NCBI GenBank assembly: GCA_902596165.1
Contig: CACJSU010000011.1
Coordinates: forward strand, 1 to 54,719
DNA: 54,719 nucleotides
Direction of reading: 5' to 3'
Source: an uncultured SAR86 cluster bacterium
Lineage (GTDB): Bacteria; Pseudomonadota; Gammaproteobacteria; Magnimaribacterales; D2472
The notes beneath the pieces are model-generated. The model had not been told where the DNA came from and did not search any database. It saw only the letters and a list, made by a program, of their open reading frames with translations. The position numbers and the translations under genes were made by a program. Positions within the stretch are counted from its first letter, which is position 1; every line of letters begins with the position of its first letter. Positions 9,298 to 17,763 of this stretch are shown in pieces.

Positions 9298-9365
9298 ACC
9301 AACACTTCTCTCCCCCTATGATTTGTTGGTAATTCTCTGGAATTATGGAGGGCTAACGCCCTCCA
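9298..9365 (+). ncRNA. Structured 5' leader or small RNA with three consecutive hairpins (candidate)
   Basis: Three inverted repeats follow each other almost without gaps: ACCAACA (9298-9304) with TGTTGGT (9324-9330), enclosing a C-rich loop (TCTCCCCC); AATTC with GAATT (9331-9344, tetraloop TCTG); and a perfect 8-base stem TGGAGGGC/GCCCTCCA (9346-9365) with loop TAAC. No U-run follows the last hairpin on either strand, so it is not a standard terminator. It starts at the predicted transcription start and precedes a 29-codon ORF and the peroxidase gene. I do not match it to a named riboswitch family. A cis-regulatory leader or a C-rich-loop small RNA are both possible. Confidence 0.5.
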
Positions 9366-9386
9366 CCTCTAAAAAAAAGGTTAGTT

Positions 9387-9476
9387 ATGAAATCAAAGTT
9401 AGTTGAAAAAGTCGAGTTAGTTGCATTAGTTTCTATATTTATTTCATCTGTTTACGCTATTTCTCCATTAGTGTAA
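9387..9476 (+). CDS. Small hydrophobic ORF, 29 residues (hypothetical)
   Basis: ATG at 9387 and TAA at 9474-9476, with AAGG eight bases upstream as a possible ribosome site. The peptide begins MKSKLVEKVELVALVSIFI and ends VYAISPLV, so it has a charged start and one hydrophobic segment that could span or insert in the membrane. It lies between the hairpin leader and the peroxidase (start ten bases after this stop), which would suit a leader peptide or a small membrane protein. I recognise no family. It may be untranslated. Confidence 0.4.
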   Translation: MKSKLVEKVELVALVSIFISSVYAISPLV

Positions 9477-9486
9477 TATTCAAAGG

Positions 9487-10011
9487 ATGAAAAACCTTTT
9501 TATCCTTACATTCTTAATATTTACATCCTCAGTATTTGCTTGTTCCGACATTTTAAATAGCACTCTCAGGGTCCTAGATTCAGATGATGAGAAAAACTTG
9601 TGTGAATATTCTGGGAATGTTGTATTAGTTGTAAATGTTGCTAGCAGATGCGGTTACACACCACAGTATGCAGCCTTGCAAAGAATTTACTCTAAATATA
9701 AAGATGATGGTTTTGTTGTAATAGGGATCCCGTCCAGGGATTTTAAGCAAGAATTTTCAGAAGAAGCTAAGGTTGCAGAATTTTGTAGTACTGAATATGG
9801 GGTTGACTTCCCAATGTTTGCTACAGCAAAGGTGAAAGGTAAGAACGCCCACCCTTTCTACAAAAAACTTATTGCAGCTTCTGGCAAAGAGCCCAGATGG
9901 AATTTTGCAAAATATCTAATTGGTCGAGACGGTGAAGTCATTGACCACTACAAATCAAGAGTAACACCAGAATCTGAGAAACTAGTGTCTGCAATTACCG
10001 CAGTACTTTAG
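9487..10011 (+). CDS. Glutathione peroxidase family protein, exported
   Basis: A 174-residue thioredoxin-fold peroxidase that would reduce peroxides with thiols. The active-site motif is [16 protein letters not shown] with catalytic Cys55, encoded by TGC, so it is the cysteine rather than selenocysteine type. [11 protein letters not shown] and [14 protein letters not shown] (WNF motif) are also typical. The N-terminus [19 protein letters not shown] is a signal peptide, possibly with a lipobox-like end at Cys19, placing the enzyme in the periplasm. The last four bases overlap rpiA convergently. A strong promoter and hairpin leader precede it. Confidence 0.92.
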   Translation: MKNLFILTFLIFTSSVFACSDILNSTLRVLDSDDEKNLCEYSGNVVLVVNVASRCGYTPQYAALQRIYSKYKDDGFVVIGIPSRDFKQEFSEEAKVAEFCSTEYGVDFPMFATAKVKGKNAHPFYKKLIAASGKEPRWNFAKYLIGRDGEVIDHYKSRVTPESEKLVSAITAVL

Positions 10012-10649
10012 TCTTTTCCTACAATTACTTTTTGAGGTTTGCATTTTGCGAACAATCCATTGTCTAGCACTCCCGGAATTAAATTAATCTTTTGCTCTAG
10101 ATCTAATGGATTTTCAATTTTCAAATTTTTGATATCTAAAATCTGATTGCCTTGATCAGTCAAGAAATCTTTTCTTAGTTCTGGCTCCCCTCCAATTTTA
10201 ACAATTTCTCTAGCTACATAACTTCTGCTTTTTATTATTACCTCAATTGGAAGAGGGAAATTGCCTAAAGTTTTGACTAATTTTGATTCATCAACAATAC
10301 ATACAAATTCTTTTGAAGCTGATGCAACAATTTTCTCTCTAGTATGCGCACCACCCCCACCTTTAATAAGATTATGAAAGGTGTCTACCTCATCTGCTCC
10401 ATCTACGTATACAAGAATTTCATTCACATCATTTAATTCAAATACTTCAATGCCAGAATTTTCTAATAATTGCGTAGAAGCTTCAGAGCTAGATACTGCA
10501 CCTTTAAATATATTCTTAATTTTTGCGAGCTCTTCAATAAAGAAGTTAACTGTTGATCCTGTACCAACTCCAATAATTGAATCAAGACCAATTTTTGGCT
10601 TGATATATTCTATAGCTTCAATTGATGCATTTAATTTTGAATTGCTCAT
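10008..10649 (-). CDS. rpiA: Ribose-5-phosphate isomerase A
   Basis: Interconverts ribose 5-phosphate and ribulose 5-phosphate in the pentose phosphate pathway. Hallmarks are the phosphate-binding loop [23 protein letters not shown] with the catalytic aspartates, and [11 protein letters not shown] with the catalytic glutamate. The length (213 residues) fits RpiA. It is divergent from ilvA with 24 bases between start codons, the same neighbour pair seen in many gammaproteobacteria. Confidence 0.96.
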   Translation of the reverse strand: MSNSKLNASIEAIEYIKPKIGLDSIIGVGTGSTVNFFIEELAKIKNIFKGAVSSSEASTQLLENSGIEVFELNDVNEILVYVDGADEVDTFHNLIKGGGGAHTREKIVASASKEFVCIVDESKLVKTLGNFPLPIEVIIKSRSYVAREIVKIGGEPELRKDFLTDQGNQILDIKNLKIENPLDLEQKINLIPGVLDNGLFAKCKPQKVIVGKD

Positions 10650-10673
10650 TATGGGTATAATACTTAAATAATT

Positions 10674-12221
10674 ATGCGACTTAAAATAAAAAAATCAGGC
10701 TCATATAAATTTTCTAACAAATATTTAGATTTAATCGCCAAATCTGAAGTATATGATGTTGCTGAAAAAACACCCATAACCTTTGCTGGTAACTTATCCA
10801 GTAAATTGAAGAATGATGTTTATCTAAAGCGTGAAGACATGCAGCCAATTTTTTCCTTCAAGATCAGAGGCGCATACAATAAGATTGCTCATTTAAGTAA
10901 AGAGCAACAAAAAAGGGGGGTCATAACAGCGTCAGCTGGTAATCATGCTCAAGGTGTTGCGAATGCATGCAAGAAATTAAAGGTCCCATGTTTGATCGTA
11001 ATGCCGGTTACTGCCCCTGAGATAAAAGTAAAGTCTGTTAAAAGATTTGGCTCTAAAGTTTTGTTGCATGGAGATAACTTTGATCAGGCTTCCAAAAAAG
11101 CAAGACAAATGGCAAAAGAACAAAAACTTGAATTTATTGAAGCATTTGATGATCCATTAACTATAGCTGGGCAGGGCACAGTTGGAAAAGAAATCTTTGA
11201 TGAGCACAATGACCTAGATGTTATTTTTGTGCCGGTTGGTGGAGGCGGGCTTTTAGCAGGCATAAGTGCATGGGCAGCACAAACCCAAACAAAGACAAAG
11301 ATTTATGGCGTTGAAGTCGAAGACTCAGCTTGTTTGGTTGAAGCAATCAAGGCCGATAAAAGAGTGAGGTTGCGAGAAGTTGGACTATTTGCTGATGGAG
11401 TTGCAGTCGAGCGCATTGGAAAACATAACTTTGATGTTATTAAGGAATGCGTTGATGGAGTTATGACTGTGAGCATTGATGAGCTATGTGCTGCAGTAAA
11501 AGATATTTTTGAGGATACAAGAGTCCTTTCTGAGCCTGCCGGAGCTCTTGCTTTAGCAGGACTCAAAAAATATGCCTCAAAAATTTCAAACAAACGCCTG
11601 CTAGCTATTAGTAGTGGAGCAAATGTTAATTTTGAAAGACTGAGTTATATAGTTGAGAGATCAGAGGTTGGAGAAAATAGAGAAAAGCTTCTTAGTATCA
11701 AGATTCCAGAAAAGCCTGGAAGTTTTTTAAGGCTTTGCAGAGTCTTTGGCCGATCTCAGATTACAGAGTTCAACTATAGATTTGCTAACAAGACAGATGC
11801 TCATGTTCTTGTAGGAATAAAAACTGAAAACGAAGAAGCATTCAAACAAATCAAAAGCAAGCTTTCAAAGAGTAAGTTTAAATTTAGCGATCTAACCAAG
11901 AATCAAATTTCTAATGATCACCTTCGACATATGGTAGGAGGACACAAGAGCATTATTTCAGAAACAGACTCTGAGAGACTCTATAGGTGCCAATTTCCAG
12001 TAAGACCAGGAGCTTTGATGGGATTCTTGAAAGATTTTGGCTCAAAATGGAACATTTCTTTGTTTCATTATAGAAATCTTGGAGCTGCATTTGCCAATGT
12101 ATTGATTGGCATAGAAGATAAAAGCCAGTCTAAGGATGCGCTAGAAAAGCATCTTAATTCCTTGGATTATAGTTTTGTTGAAGAAACAGACAATACTGCC
12201 TACAAGGAGTTCTTAAGATAG
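10674..12221 (+). CDS. ilvA: Threonine ammonia-lyase, biosynthetic (IlvA)
   Basis: PLP enzyme that converts threonine to 2-oxobutanoate, the first step of isoleucine synthesis. The catalytic domain (about 1-330) has the Schiff-base lysine K63 in [21 protein letters not shown] and the PLP-phosphate loop [10 protein letters not shown]. Two ACT-like regulatory repeats fill residues 340-515 ([17 protein letters not shown] and [16 protein letters not shown]), so isoleucine feedback inhibition is expected. The 515-residue length matches the allosteric biosynthetic form. Its stop shares one base with the GTG start of the downstream hydrolase. Confidence 0.96.
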   Translation: MRLKIKKSGSYKFSNKYLDLIAKSEVYDVAEKTPITFAGNLSSKLKNDVYLKREDMQPIFSFKIRGAYNKIAHLSKEQQKRGVITASAGNHAQGVANACKKLKVPCLIVMPVTAPEIKVKSVKRFGSKVLLHGDNFDQASKKARQMAKEQKLEFIEAFDDPLTIAGQGTVGKEIFDEHNDLDVIFVPVGGGGLLAGISAWAAQTQTKTKIYGVEVEDSACLVEAIKADKRVRLREVGLFADGVAVERIGKHNFDVIKECVDGVMTVSIDELCAAVKDIFEDTRVLSEPAGALALAGLKKYASKISNKRLLAISSGANVNFERLSYIVERSEVGENREKLLSIKIPEKPGSFLRLCRVFGRSQITEFNYRFANKTDAHVLVGIKTENEEAFKQIKSKLSKSKFKFSDLTKNQISNDHLRHMVGGHKSIISETDSERLYRCQFPVRPGALMGFLKDFGSKWNISLFHYRNLGAAFANVLIGIEDKSQSKDALEKHLNSLDYSFVEETDNTAYKEFLR

Positions 12222-13342
12222 TGATTAAAGAATTTGAAATTTTTATTCCTGATGAAAAAATTGAATTACTAAATAAAAAAATAGATTTAACTCGATGGCC
12301 CGATGAAATTAATGATAATCGATGGACTCTTGGCACAAAGAAATCTTACCTTCAAGAAGTAGTCAAAACTTGGCGGGATAGTTTTGATTGGAGAAAACAT
12401 GAAGCAAAATTAAATGAAGCTGGAAGTTTTAAATATAAAACCAACTCAGGACTGGAACTTCATTACTTGCACAAAAAATCTGGTTCAAAAAATGCAATTC
12501 CATTGTTGCTCACTCACGGGTGGCCAGGAAGCGTTCAAGAATTTCTTAAGATGATACCGCTATTAATTAATGGTAAAGATGGCATAGAATTTGATGTGGT
12601 TTGCCCGGCAATTCCTGGTTATGGATTTTCAGATAAACCCACTGAACGCGGTATGAATGCTCAGGAGGTTGCTAAACTTGAAAATGAGTTAATGCTTGCC
12701 TTAGGTTATAAAAAATATATTGCTCAGGGAGGGGATTGGGGTTCAATGATAACAAAATGGATAGCAGAGCTTTTCCCAGAAAACTGTTTAGGCATTCATT
12801 TAAATTTAGTTATAGCTTTTCCACCGGAAGGACAAGACCACTTAGAGGGAGTCTCGGCTGAAGAGGCTGAGGGCATGAAAAATATAGAAAAATATCAAGC
12901 AACAGGATATGGATATTTCGCAATTCAAAGCACTAAACCCCAAACAGTTGGATATGGCTTAAATGATTCTCCAGTTGGCTTGGCTGCATGGATCATTGAG
13001 AAATTTCATGGCTGGACAAAAGAAGACACAGATAAACTGGTTGTTCCGCTTGATGAGATTTTAGCTATCGTATCTTTATATTGGCATACAGAATCTATAA
13101 CTTCTTCGGCAAGATTTTATTTTGAGAATGGCCCATTAGGATTTACATTTAATCCGATATCTCAGCCAATGGGTGGCGCTATCTTTGAAAATGAAATTGC
13201 TAGACCGCCAAGAGCCTGGGCAGAAAAAATTTACAATATTGTTCAATGGAATCAATATCCTGGAGGCCATTTTGCAGCACTAGAGAATCCCGATATTCTT
13301 GCAAATGATATCTTTAGCTTTGCAGCTAAATTGAAAATTTAA
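12221..13342 (+). CDS. Epoxide hydrolase, alpha/beta-hydrolase fold with EHN N-terminal domain
   Basis: A 373-residue protein resembling microsomal-type epoxide hydrolases. The N-terminal EHN domain (about 1-105) includes LNKKIDLTRWPDE, followed by the alpha/beta core with the oxyanion-hole motif HGWPGS, the nucleophile aspartate in QGGDWGS and the catalytic histidine in YPGGHFAALE. It would open epoxides to diols; the natural substrate is unknown. No signal peptide. The start is GTG overlapping the ilvA stop by one base, so the two are cotranscribed despite no obvious metabolic link. Confidence 0.9.
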   Translation: MIKEFEIFIPDEKIELLNKKIDLTRWPDEINDNRWTLGTKKSYLQEVVKTWRDSFDWRKHEAKLNEAGSFKYKTNSGLELHYLHKKSGSKNAIPLLLTHGWPGSVQEFLKMIPLLINGKDGIEFDVVCPAIPGYGFSDKPTERGMNAQEVAKLENELMLALGYKKYIAQGGDWGSMITKWIAELFPENCLGIHLNLVIAFPPEGQDHLEGVSAEEAEGMKNIEKYQATGYGYFAIQSTKPQTVGYGLNDSPVGLAAWIIEKFHGWTKEDTDKLVVPLDEILAIVSLYWHTESITSSARFYFENGPLGFTFNPISQPMGGAIFENEIARPPRAWAEKIYNIVQWNQYPGGHFAALENPDILANDIFSFAAKLKI

Positions 13343-13345
13343 TAG

Positions 13346-13912
13346 CTAAGAAAATTTTTTAATCTGAAGCTCAGAAAATACTATATCTAATTTTAAATCA
13401 TGTGGTTCATTGATGGAGTCATCAATAAATTGAAAATCATAAATTAAACCAACTAATAGGGGTCTATTTTTATTTTGAATAACAGATTCTAAAAACCTGT
13501 CATAGTAACCTCCACCATATCCAAGCCTATAGCCATTTTTATCTACACCAACTGTTGGGATGATAATAATCTCATGATCAATTGGGTGTATTTCGTATCC
13601 GTCTGATGGTTCGAAAATACCATATTTATTTTTGCAGAGTCGCTTTAAATTTTGGGGGGCAATTAAATGCATTGAATGATTTGGCCCAACTCTTGGGAAG
13701 GTGGTTAAAAGATTTTTTTTTAATCTTTTGTGGGTAAGAATTTCTGGATTGACTTCATTCTTTGAAGAAAAATAACTTCCTAAAGTTTTGATAGTGCTCA
13801 AGTTCAATTCTAATTCAGCTATTTTTAAAATTGTGTTTGAGAGGTTTAAAGCTTCAGTTAAACCTAAAACATTTCTTTTTTGAAGAACAGAATTTCTATA
13901 TTTGGCTTTCAC
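13346..13912 (-). CDS. ygfA: 5-formyltetrahydrofolate cyclo-ligase (YgfA)
   Basis: ATP-dependent enzyme that recycles 5-formyl-THF to 5,10-methenyl-THF. The GYGGGYYDRFL motif and the N-terminal SVLQKRNVLGL helix match the family. I chose the GTG at 13912 because it gives the usual N-terminus (MKAKYRNSVLQKR) and leaves the 3' end of the 6S RNA outside the gene; a GTG at 13939 would add nine residues that lie inside the RNA. The position downstream of 6S RNA and zapA is the classic gammaproteobacterial order, where ygfA is cotranscribed with and processed from 6S RNA. Confidence 0.9.
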   Translation of the reverse strand: MKAKYRNSVLQKRNVLGLTEALNLSNTILKIAELELNLSTIKTLGSYFSSKNEVNPEILTHKRLKKNLLTTFPRVGPNHSMHLIAPQNLKRLCKNKYGIFEPSDGYEIHPIDHEIIIIPTVGVDKNGYRLGYGGGYYDRFLESVIQNKNRPLLVGLIYDFQFIDDSINEPHDLKLDIVFSELQIKKFS

Positions 13913-13934
13913 GCTTGAATTAACTAATAACCAA

Positions 13935-14096
13935 TTCACCGCTACTCATCGTTACCTGAACCGAAAGCTCAGGTGGCGAAGCTCATACTGCATCAGGCTT
14001 CCCTCAATGGTAATGCACAACAACAGCAGTGGAAAATCACCTTTAAATATATTATCGGTTCAAAGAATCTCGATAAGTTGGCGAATGAACCAGTTG
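13935..14096 (-). ncRNA. ssrS: 6S RNA
   Basis: RNA polymerase-sigma70 binding regulatory RNA. It lies between zapA and ygfA on the same strand, exactly as ssrS does in gammaproteobacteria. Read on the minus strand it contains TGAACCGATAAT (E. coli TGAGCCGATATT), GTGCATTACCATTGAGGGAAGCC in pieces that align with the GAGCATGC..GAGAAGCC arm, and the hairpin ACCTGAGC-tttcg-GTTCAGGT corresponding to the E. coli ACCTTGAACC hairpin. A perfect TATAAT ends six bases before the proposed 5' end. Ends are approximate; the 3' end is placed from the terminal stem and may run a little into ygfA. Confidence 0.88.
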
Positions 14097-14101
14097 ATTA
14101 C

Positions 14102-14107
14102 ATTATA
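14102..14107 (-). promoter_or_regulatory. -10 box of the 6S RNA promoter
   Basis: TATAAT on the minus strand, predicting initiation near 14095. No good -35 hexamer is visible at 16-17 bases upstream (CTTCTC or TTCTCT). Confidence 0.6.
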
Positions 14108-14136
14108 GATCAGTTGACTTATAAGAGAAGATTATT

Positions 14137-14406
14137 TTAACCAAGAGATTGATTAATTTTTGCAATAAGATCGTTAAGTTTTTTTTCCTCAGTCTTTGAA
14201 AGCATACTTCCCTCTTGTGGAAGTTGACTTTTAAAAGCCAAATCTAAGCTAGTCAAAATTAAGGCATTTGATTTATCCGGAATTGAGTCTATTTGCTCAT
14301 TTAATATTTCAGCCGCATTAATTAAACCCTCCTTATCTTTTGGCGGGCAAGCAATTGATATCTTTTTGCCCATGATCATTAGATCTAAAATTTCCTTATT
14401 GCTCAT
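14137..14406 (-). CDS. zapA: Cell division protein ZapA
   Basis: An 89-residue FtsZ-associated protein that bundles Z-ring filaments. The N-terminal globular part (LMIMGKKISIACPPKDKEGLINAAEILNEQ, split here for the match) and the C-terminal coiled coil fit ZapA, slightly shorter than E. coli's 109 residues. It overlaps the upstream coiled-coil gene by 11 bases and precedes 6S RNA, the conserved order in this class. Confidence 0.9.
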   Translation of the reverse strand: MSNKEILDLMIMGKKISIACPPKDKEGLINAAEILNEQIDSIPDKSNALILTSLDLAFKSQLPQEGSMLSKTEEKKLNDLIAKINQSLG

Positions 14407-14608
14407 GTGATTTAATAATTTTAGCTAGCTTGGTATTCACTTTTTCTAGCTTCTTGATTTCATTTGCTTGCACAAGTTTATGTTTTTTCCATTCCCTCTC
14501 TTTTTTGATGTAAGCATCAACAATGCCTTTTTGCTCATTGAACCTTTTTAAAAGCTTTTCTGTGCTTTTGATTAAAATGCTAACTGAACTTTTTGAATCT
14601 TCACTCAT
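14396..14608 (-). CDS. Small coiled-coil protein (TIGR02449-like)
   Basis: A 70-residue highly charged protein predicted to be one long helix, with heptad-like spacing from about residue 10 to 65 and many lysines and glutamates. Gammaproteobacteria commonly carry a 65-70 residue coiled-coil protein immediately upstream of zapA, annotated as TIGR02449 and reminiscent of ZapB; position and composition fit. A role in Z-ring assembly is inference. It overlaps zapA by 11 bases and is divergent from pepP. Confidence 0.7.
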   Translation of the reverse strand: MSEDSKSSVSILIKSTEKLLKRFNEQKGIVDAYIKKEREWKKHKLVQANEIKKLEKVNTKLAKIIKSHEQ

Positions 14609-14679
14609 ATAGATATACTAAGTTTAAGTCTTAGTATGTAAATAGGGAAGTTTGAAAGAGAAAAGAGTAGAATGAGCAC

Positions 14680-15975
14680 ATGAAAAACACATATTCAGAA
14701 AGAAGAGATAAATTGGGTTCAATTTTACCTAAAAATTCCGCCGTGGTGATTGCAGGTGCTTCAACGCAATACAGAAACGCAGATTCATCTCATGCTTTTA
14801 GGCAAGATAGCAATTTTTGGTATCTAACTGGTTTCAATGAGGCTGATTCAACTTTGGTGCTTCTAATCAATGAAAAAAATAACGTTCAATCAATTGCTTT
14901 TGTTCCAGAAAAAGATGAATTGAAGGAAATCTGGGATGGTTACAGAGCTGGTCCTGAGGGCGCTATGAAAGATTATGGCTTTGATCTTGCTTTTAATAAT
15001 ACCGAAATAGATCAAAGACTTCCCGATCTATTAGCCGGCCACAATCAAGTTTTTTATCCTGTAGGAAAGAGCCAGACATTGGATGCAGATATTATTGAAT
15101 GGATTAAATCTGCTAAATCAAAAGATAGGCACAGTTCAGCCATTGATATTGCTGACGCATCATCCAAAGTTGGTAATCAAAGACTTATCAAGGGTGAAGA
15201 TGAAATCAAAATAATGAAAAAGGCTTGTCAAATTTCTGCTGAGGCTCATGTTGAGGCGATGAAATTTGTGAAGCCAGGCATGACAGAGCAAGAGATGGAG
15301 GCATTTTATCAGTATGAATTCTCAAAAAGAGGAGGACGTTTTTCTGCTTACACGCCCATAGTAGCTGGCGGTGAAAATGCTTGCGTTCTTCACTATGTAG
15401 AAAACTCAAAACCACTTAAAGATGGTGAACTGCTTCTGGTTGATGCTGGATGTGAATTTGAATTATATGCATCAGATATTACCAGAACCTATCCAATTAA
15501 TGGTAAGTTTACTACCCCACAACTAGCTATATATGAAGTTGTTTTAGAAGCACAACTTAAAAGTATTGAAGCAATTTCTACAAATAATAATGTCATGGAT
15601 GCGCAAATAATTTCTGAAAAGGTAATTACTCAGGGGCTAATTGATCTTGGGATATTGAAAGGGTCCATGGAAGAGCTTCATGCGGCTGGAGCTTTCAAGG
15701 ATTTTTATATGCATAAAATAGGCCATTGGTTAGGTATAGATGTTCATGATGCTGGTGACTACATGGAAGATGGCGATTACATGAAGTTCAAGCCCGGCAT
15801 GGTTACTACGGTCGAGCCTGGTATCTATATTTCATCATCTTCAGATGTTGAAGATAAATGGAAAGGAATAGGCATTAGGATTGAAGATGATATTTTAGTG
15901 ACTGCTGAGGGCAATGAAAATCTCACTGCTTTTGTTCCCTCTGATCCTAAAGAGATTGAAGCATTAATGGCTTAA
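14680..15975 (+). CDS. pepP: Xaa-Pro aminopeptidase
   Basis: Cytosolic metallopeptidase removing N-terminal residues preceding proline. The 431 residues comprise an N-terminal AMP_N domain (SSHAFRQDSNFWYLTGF) and a C-terminal pita-bread fold. Metal ligands are visible in VDAGCEFELYASDITRT (two Asp), HKIGHWLGIDVHD (His), TTVEPGIYIS (Glu) and GIRIEDDILVT (Glu). The pairing with ubiH eight bases downstream is the E. coli pepP-ubiH order; ygfB, usually upstream, is missing. Confidence 0.95.
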   Translation: MKNTYSERRDKLGSILPKNSAVVIAGASTQYRNADSSHAFRQDSNFWYLTGFNEADSTLVLLINEKNNVQSIAFVPEKDELKEIWDGYRAGPEGAMKDYGFDLAFNNTEIDQRLPDLLAGHNQVFYPVGKSQTLDADIIEWIKSAKSKDRHSSAIDIADASSKVGNQRLIKGEDEIKIMKKACQISAEAHVEAMKFVKPGMTEQEMEAFYQYEFSKRGGRFSAYTPIVAGGENACVLHYVENSKPLKDGELLLVDAGCEFELYASDITRTYPINGKFTTPQLAIYEVVLEAQLKSIEAISTNNNVMDAQIISEKVITQGLIDLGILKGSMEELHAAGAFKDFYMHKIGHWLGIDVHDAGDYMEDGDYMKFKPGMVTTVEPGIYISSSSDVEDKWKGIGIRIEDDILVTAEGNENLTAFVPSDPKEIEALMA

Positions 15976-15982
15976 AACTTTT

Positions 15983-17131
15983 ATGTCTCAATCTGTATTG
16001 ATTTCTGGGGGAGGGATTGTAGGATCCTTTCTAGGTCTTGAGCTTGCGGCAAGAGAAATACCTTTTAAGATTATTGAAAAAAAACCTTTTGTTTCATCAA
16101 AAAATGACCACATCAGGTCTTTAACTTTAAACTTAAGCGCTAGTGAAAGACTTGATTATCTCGGAGTTACAACTGCCTTTTCTGTAATTCAAAGAATGAA
16201 GATATTTGATGGTTCTGGATCTGGCAAGTTATCATTTAATTGTGATGAAGCCAACATTGATTATTTGGCGAAGGTTTTTAGTTTTAATGATTTAAGAGAA
16301 GCTTTGATTAAAAAGGTTGAAAGCTCAATATCTATTGGCGATGAGATCACTTCTTTTAAATCAATGGAATCAGGTATTCAGGCCTCTCTAAGTAATGGCT
16401 CGACCTTAGAAACTAATCTTCTCGTAATTGCTGAAGGCAGAAATTCAACTTTGGCAAAGTCGATAGCGTCAGAAAATTTTTCTAAAAATTATGAACAGGT
16501 AGCTAAAACATTCTTAGTTGAAATTCCAGAACTGAATGCTAAAGAGGCGATTCAAGTGTTTCATGAAAAAGAAATTTTTGCATTAATGCCATTTAAGAAT
16601 GGCGCTGAGAAAAATCAATTCTCAGTAGTGTGGTCTATGCCAAAAGAGCTTGCTCATGATTTAACATTAGATAATCTTCCTACTCAGTTACAAAAGTTTG
16701 AAAAAAAACTGTCTTGTAAAATACGAGCAACTAGCGAATTGCTCTCATTCCCTCTTTCAGCTCATCACCTTGATGAATACTGTGATCAAGGCGTTTGTGT
16801 GATCGCTGATGCAGCTCATTCCATTCACCCTTTAGCAGGTCAAGGTATTAATTTGGGTATTTCGGATGCAATTATTCTTGCTGAAGAAATTGAGCGAGCA
16901 ATTAATGCAGAAAAAGATATCGGACAATTAGCTTTGTTAAAGAAATATGAGCTTAGAAGAAAAACCCTTAATGCATCAATGATCAAGGGCGTCGATTTAC
17001 TCTTTAATCTTTTCCAACAAGATAACCCCTATCTCAGATTGGGTCGTAACTCTGGCTTAAAGGTGGTAGATAAGATTAGCTTTTTAAAGAAAAATTTTAT
17101 TTTGCATGCATCTGGCATTCAAAAAATTTAA
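15983..17131 (+). CDS. ubiH: FAD-dependent ubiquinone-biosynthesis hydroxylase (UbiH family)
   Basis: A 382-residue flavin monooxygenase of the UbiH/UbiF/VisC family that hydroxylates the ubiquinone ring. SGGGIVGSFLGLELAAR is the dinucleotide-binding motif, LVIAEGRNS the DG-like motif (Glu replaces Asp), and IADAAHSIHPLAGQGINLG the second FAD motif that defines the family. Its location right after pepP argues for UbiH, but UbiI or UbiF paralogues have the same motifs. It ends five bases before the convergent maf stop. Confidence 0.88.
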   Translation: MSQSVLISGGGIVGSFLGLELAAREIPFKIIEKKPFVSSKNDHIRSLTLNLSASERLDYLGVTTAFSVIQRMKIFDGSGSGKLSFNCDEANIDYLAKVFSFNDLREALIKKVESSISIGDEITSFKSMESGIQASLSNGSTLETNLLVIAEGRNSTLAKSIASENFSKNYEQVAKTFLVEIPELNAKEAIQVFHEKEIFALMPFKNGAEKNQFSVVWSMPKELAHDLTLDNLPTQLQKFEKKLSCKIRATSELLSFPLSAHHLDEYCDQGVCVIADAAHSIHPLAGQGINLGISDAIILAEEIERAINAEKDIGQLALLKKYELRRKTLNASMIKGVDLLFNLFQQDNPYLRLGRNSGLKVVDKISFLKKNFILHASGIQKI

Positions 17132-17136
17132 AAAGG

Positions 17137-17736
17137 CTATTTTTTATTCCAATAAGAAATCCCCAATTCTTTTAAAAGTTCAACCACCTCATGTATGGGC
17201 AAACCAACAATATTGGAATAACTACCATTTATTTTTTTGATAAAAGCAGATCCATAGCCTTGAATCCCATAACTGCCCGCTTTATCGAAGGGCTCGTGGG
17301 TTTTGCAATATTCATTACAATCATCCTCAGTTAACTTTGCAAACTCAACATTTGATGAAACGCTGATAGTGTGAAACTTAGCTTGCTCTTTATTTATTAT
17401 CCCAACAGTCACAGCAGTTATAACTATGTGAGTCTTGTCAGAGAGTTTTAGAAGCATGGCGATAGCATCAGATTCTGATTCTGGTTTCCCAAAAATCTTA
17501 TCTTTTAAAACGACAATGGTATCAGCAGCAAGCACTGGAAAAGAAGGCATGTCTTCAGTTATAACCTTACGAACACCTTCCTGACATTTCAATACTGATA
17601 ATGCTCTGACATTTTCTTGAGGAGAATTAGAGCTATTAATGCTTTCGTCAACCTCAATATCGATGATTTTATGTTCGACACCAACTTGCTGCAAAAGCTC
17701 AGTTCTTCGAGGCGATTTGGAGGCAAGGTAGATCAT
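17137..17736 (-). CDS. maf: Maf-like nucleoside triphosphate pyrophosphatase
   Basis: House-cleaning pyrophosphatase acting on non-canonical or m5 pyrimidine nucleotides (YhdE/YceF family). The N-terminal SKSPRRTELLQQVGV and VLAADTIVVLKDKIFGKP motifs plus FDKAGSYGIQGYGSAFIKKI are diagnostic. The length (199) is typical. The GxYG variant and alternation of Maf subtypes cannot be separated with confidence. Convergent with ubiH; divergent from the SDR gene. Confidence 0.92.
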   Translation of the reverse strand: MIYLASKSPRRTELLQQVGVEHKIIDIEVDESINSSNSPQENVRALSVLKCQEGVRKVITEDMPSFPVLAADTIVVLKDKIFGKPESESDAIAMLLKLSDKTHIVITAVTVGIINKEQAKFHTISVSSNVEFAKLTEDDCNEYCKTHEPFDKAGSYGIQGYGSAFIKKINGSYSNIVGLPIHEVVELLKELGISYWNKK

Positions 17737-17763
17737 CCATTACAATTTTAACAGGAGAACAAT

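Noticed and set aside
9346-9365. Perfect GC-rich hairpin as a Rho-independent terminator
   Set aside because: No run of T follows the stem on either strand; the following bases on the plus strand are CCTCT then A-rich.
9649-9651. Selenocysteine glutathione peroxidase
   Set aside because: The active-site codon is TGC (cysteine), not TGA.
13902-14108. Plus-strand open frame of 68 codons
   Set aside because: It covers the 6S RNA on the opposite strand and has no recognisable protein features.
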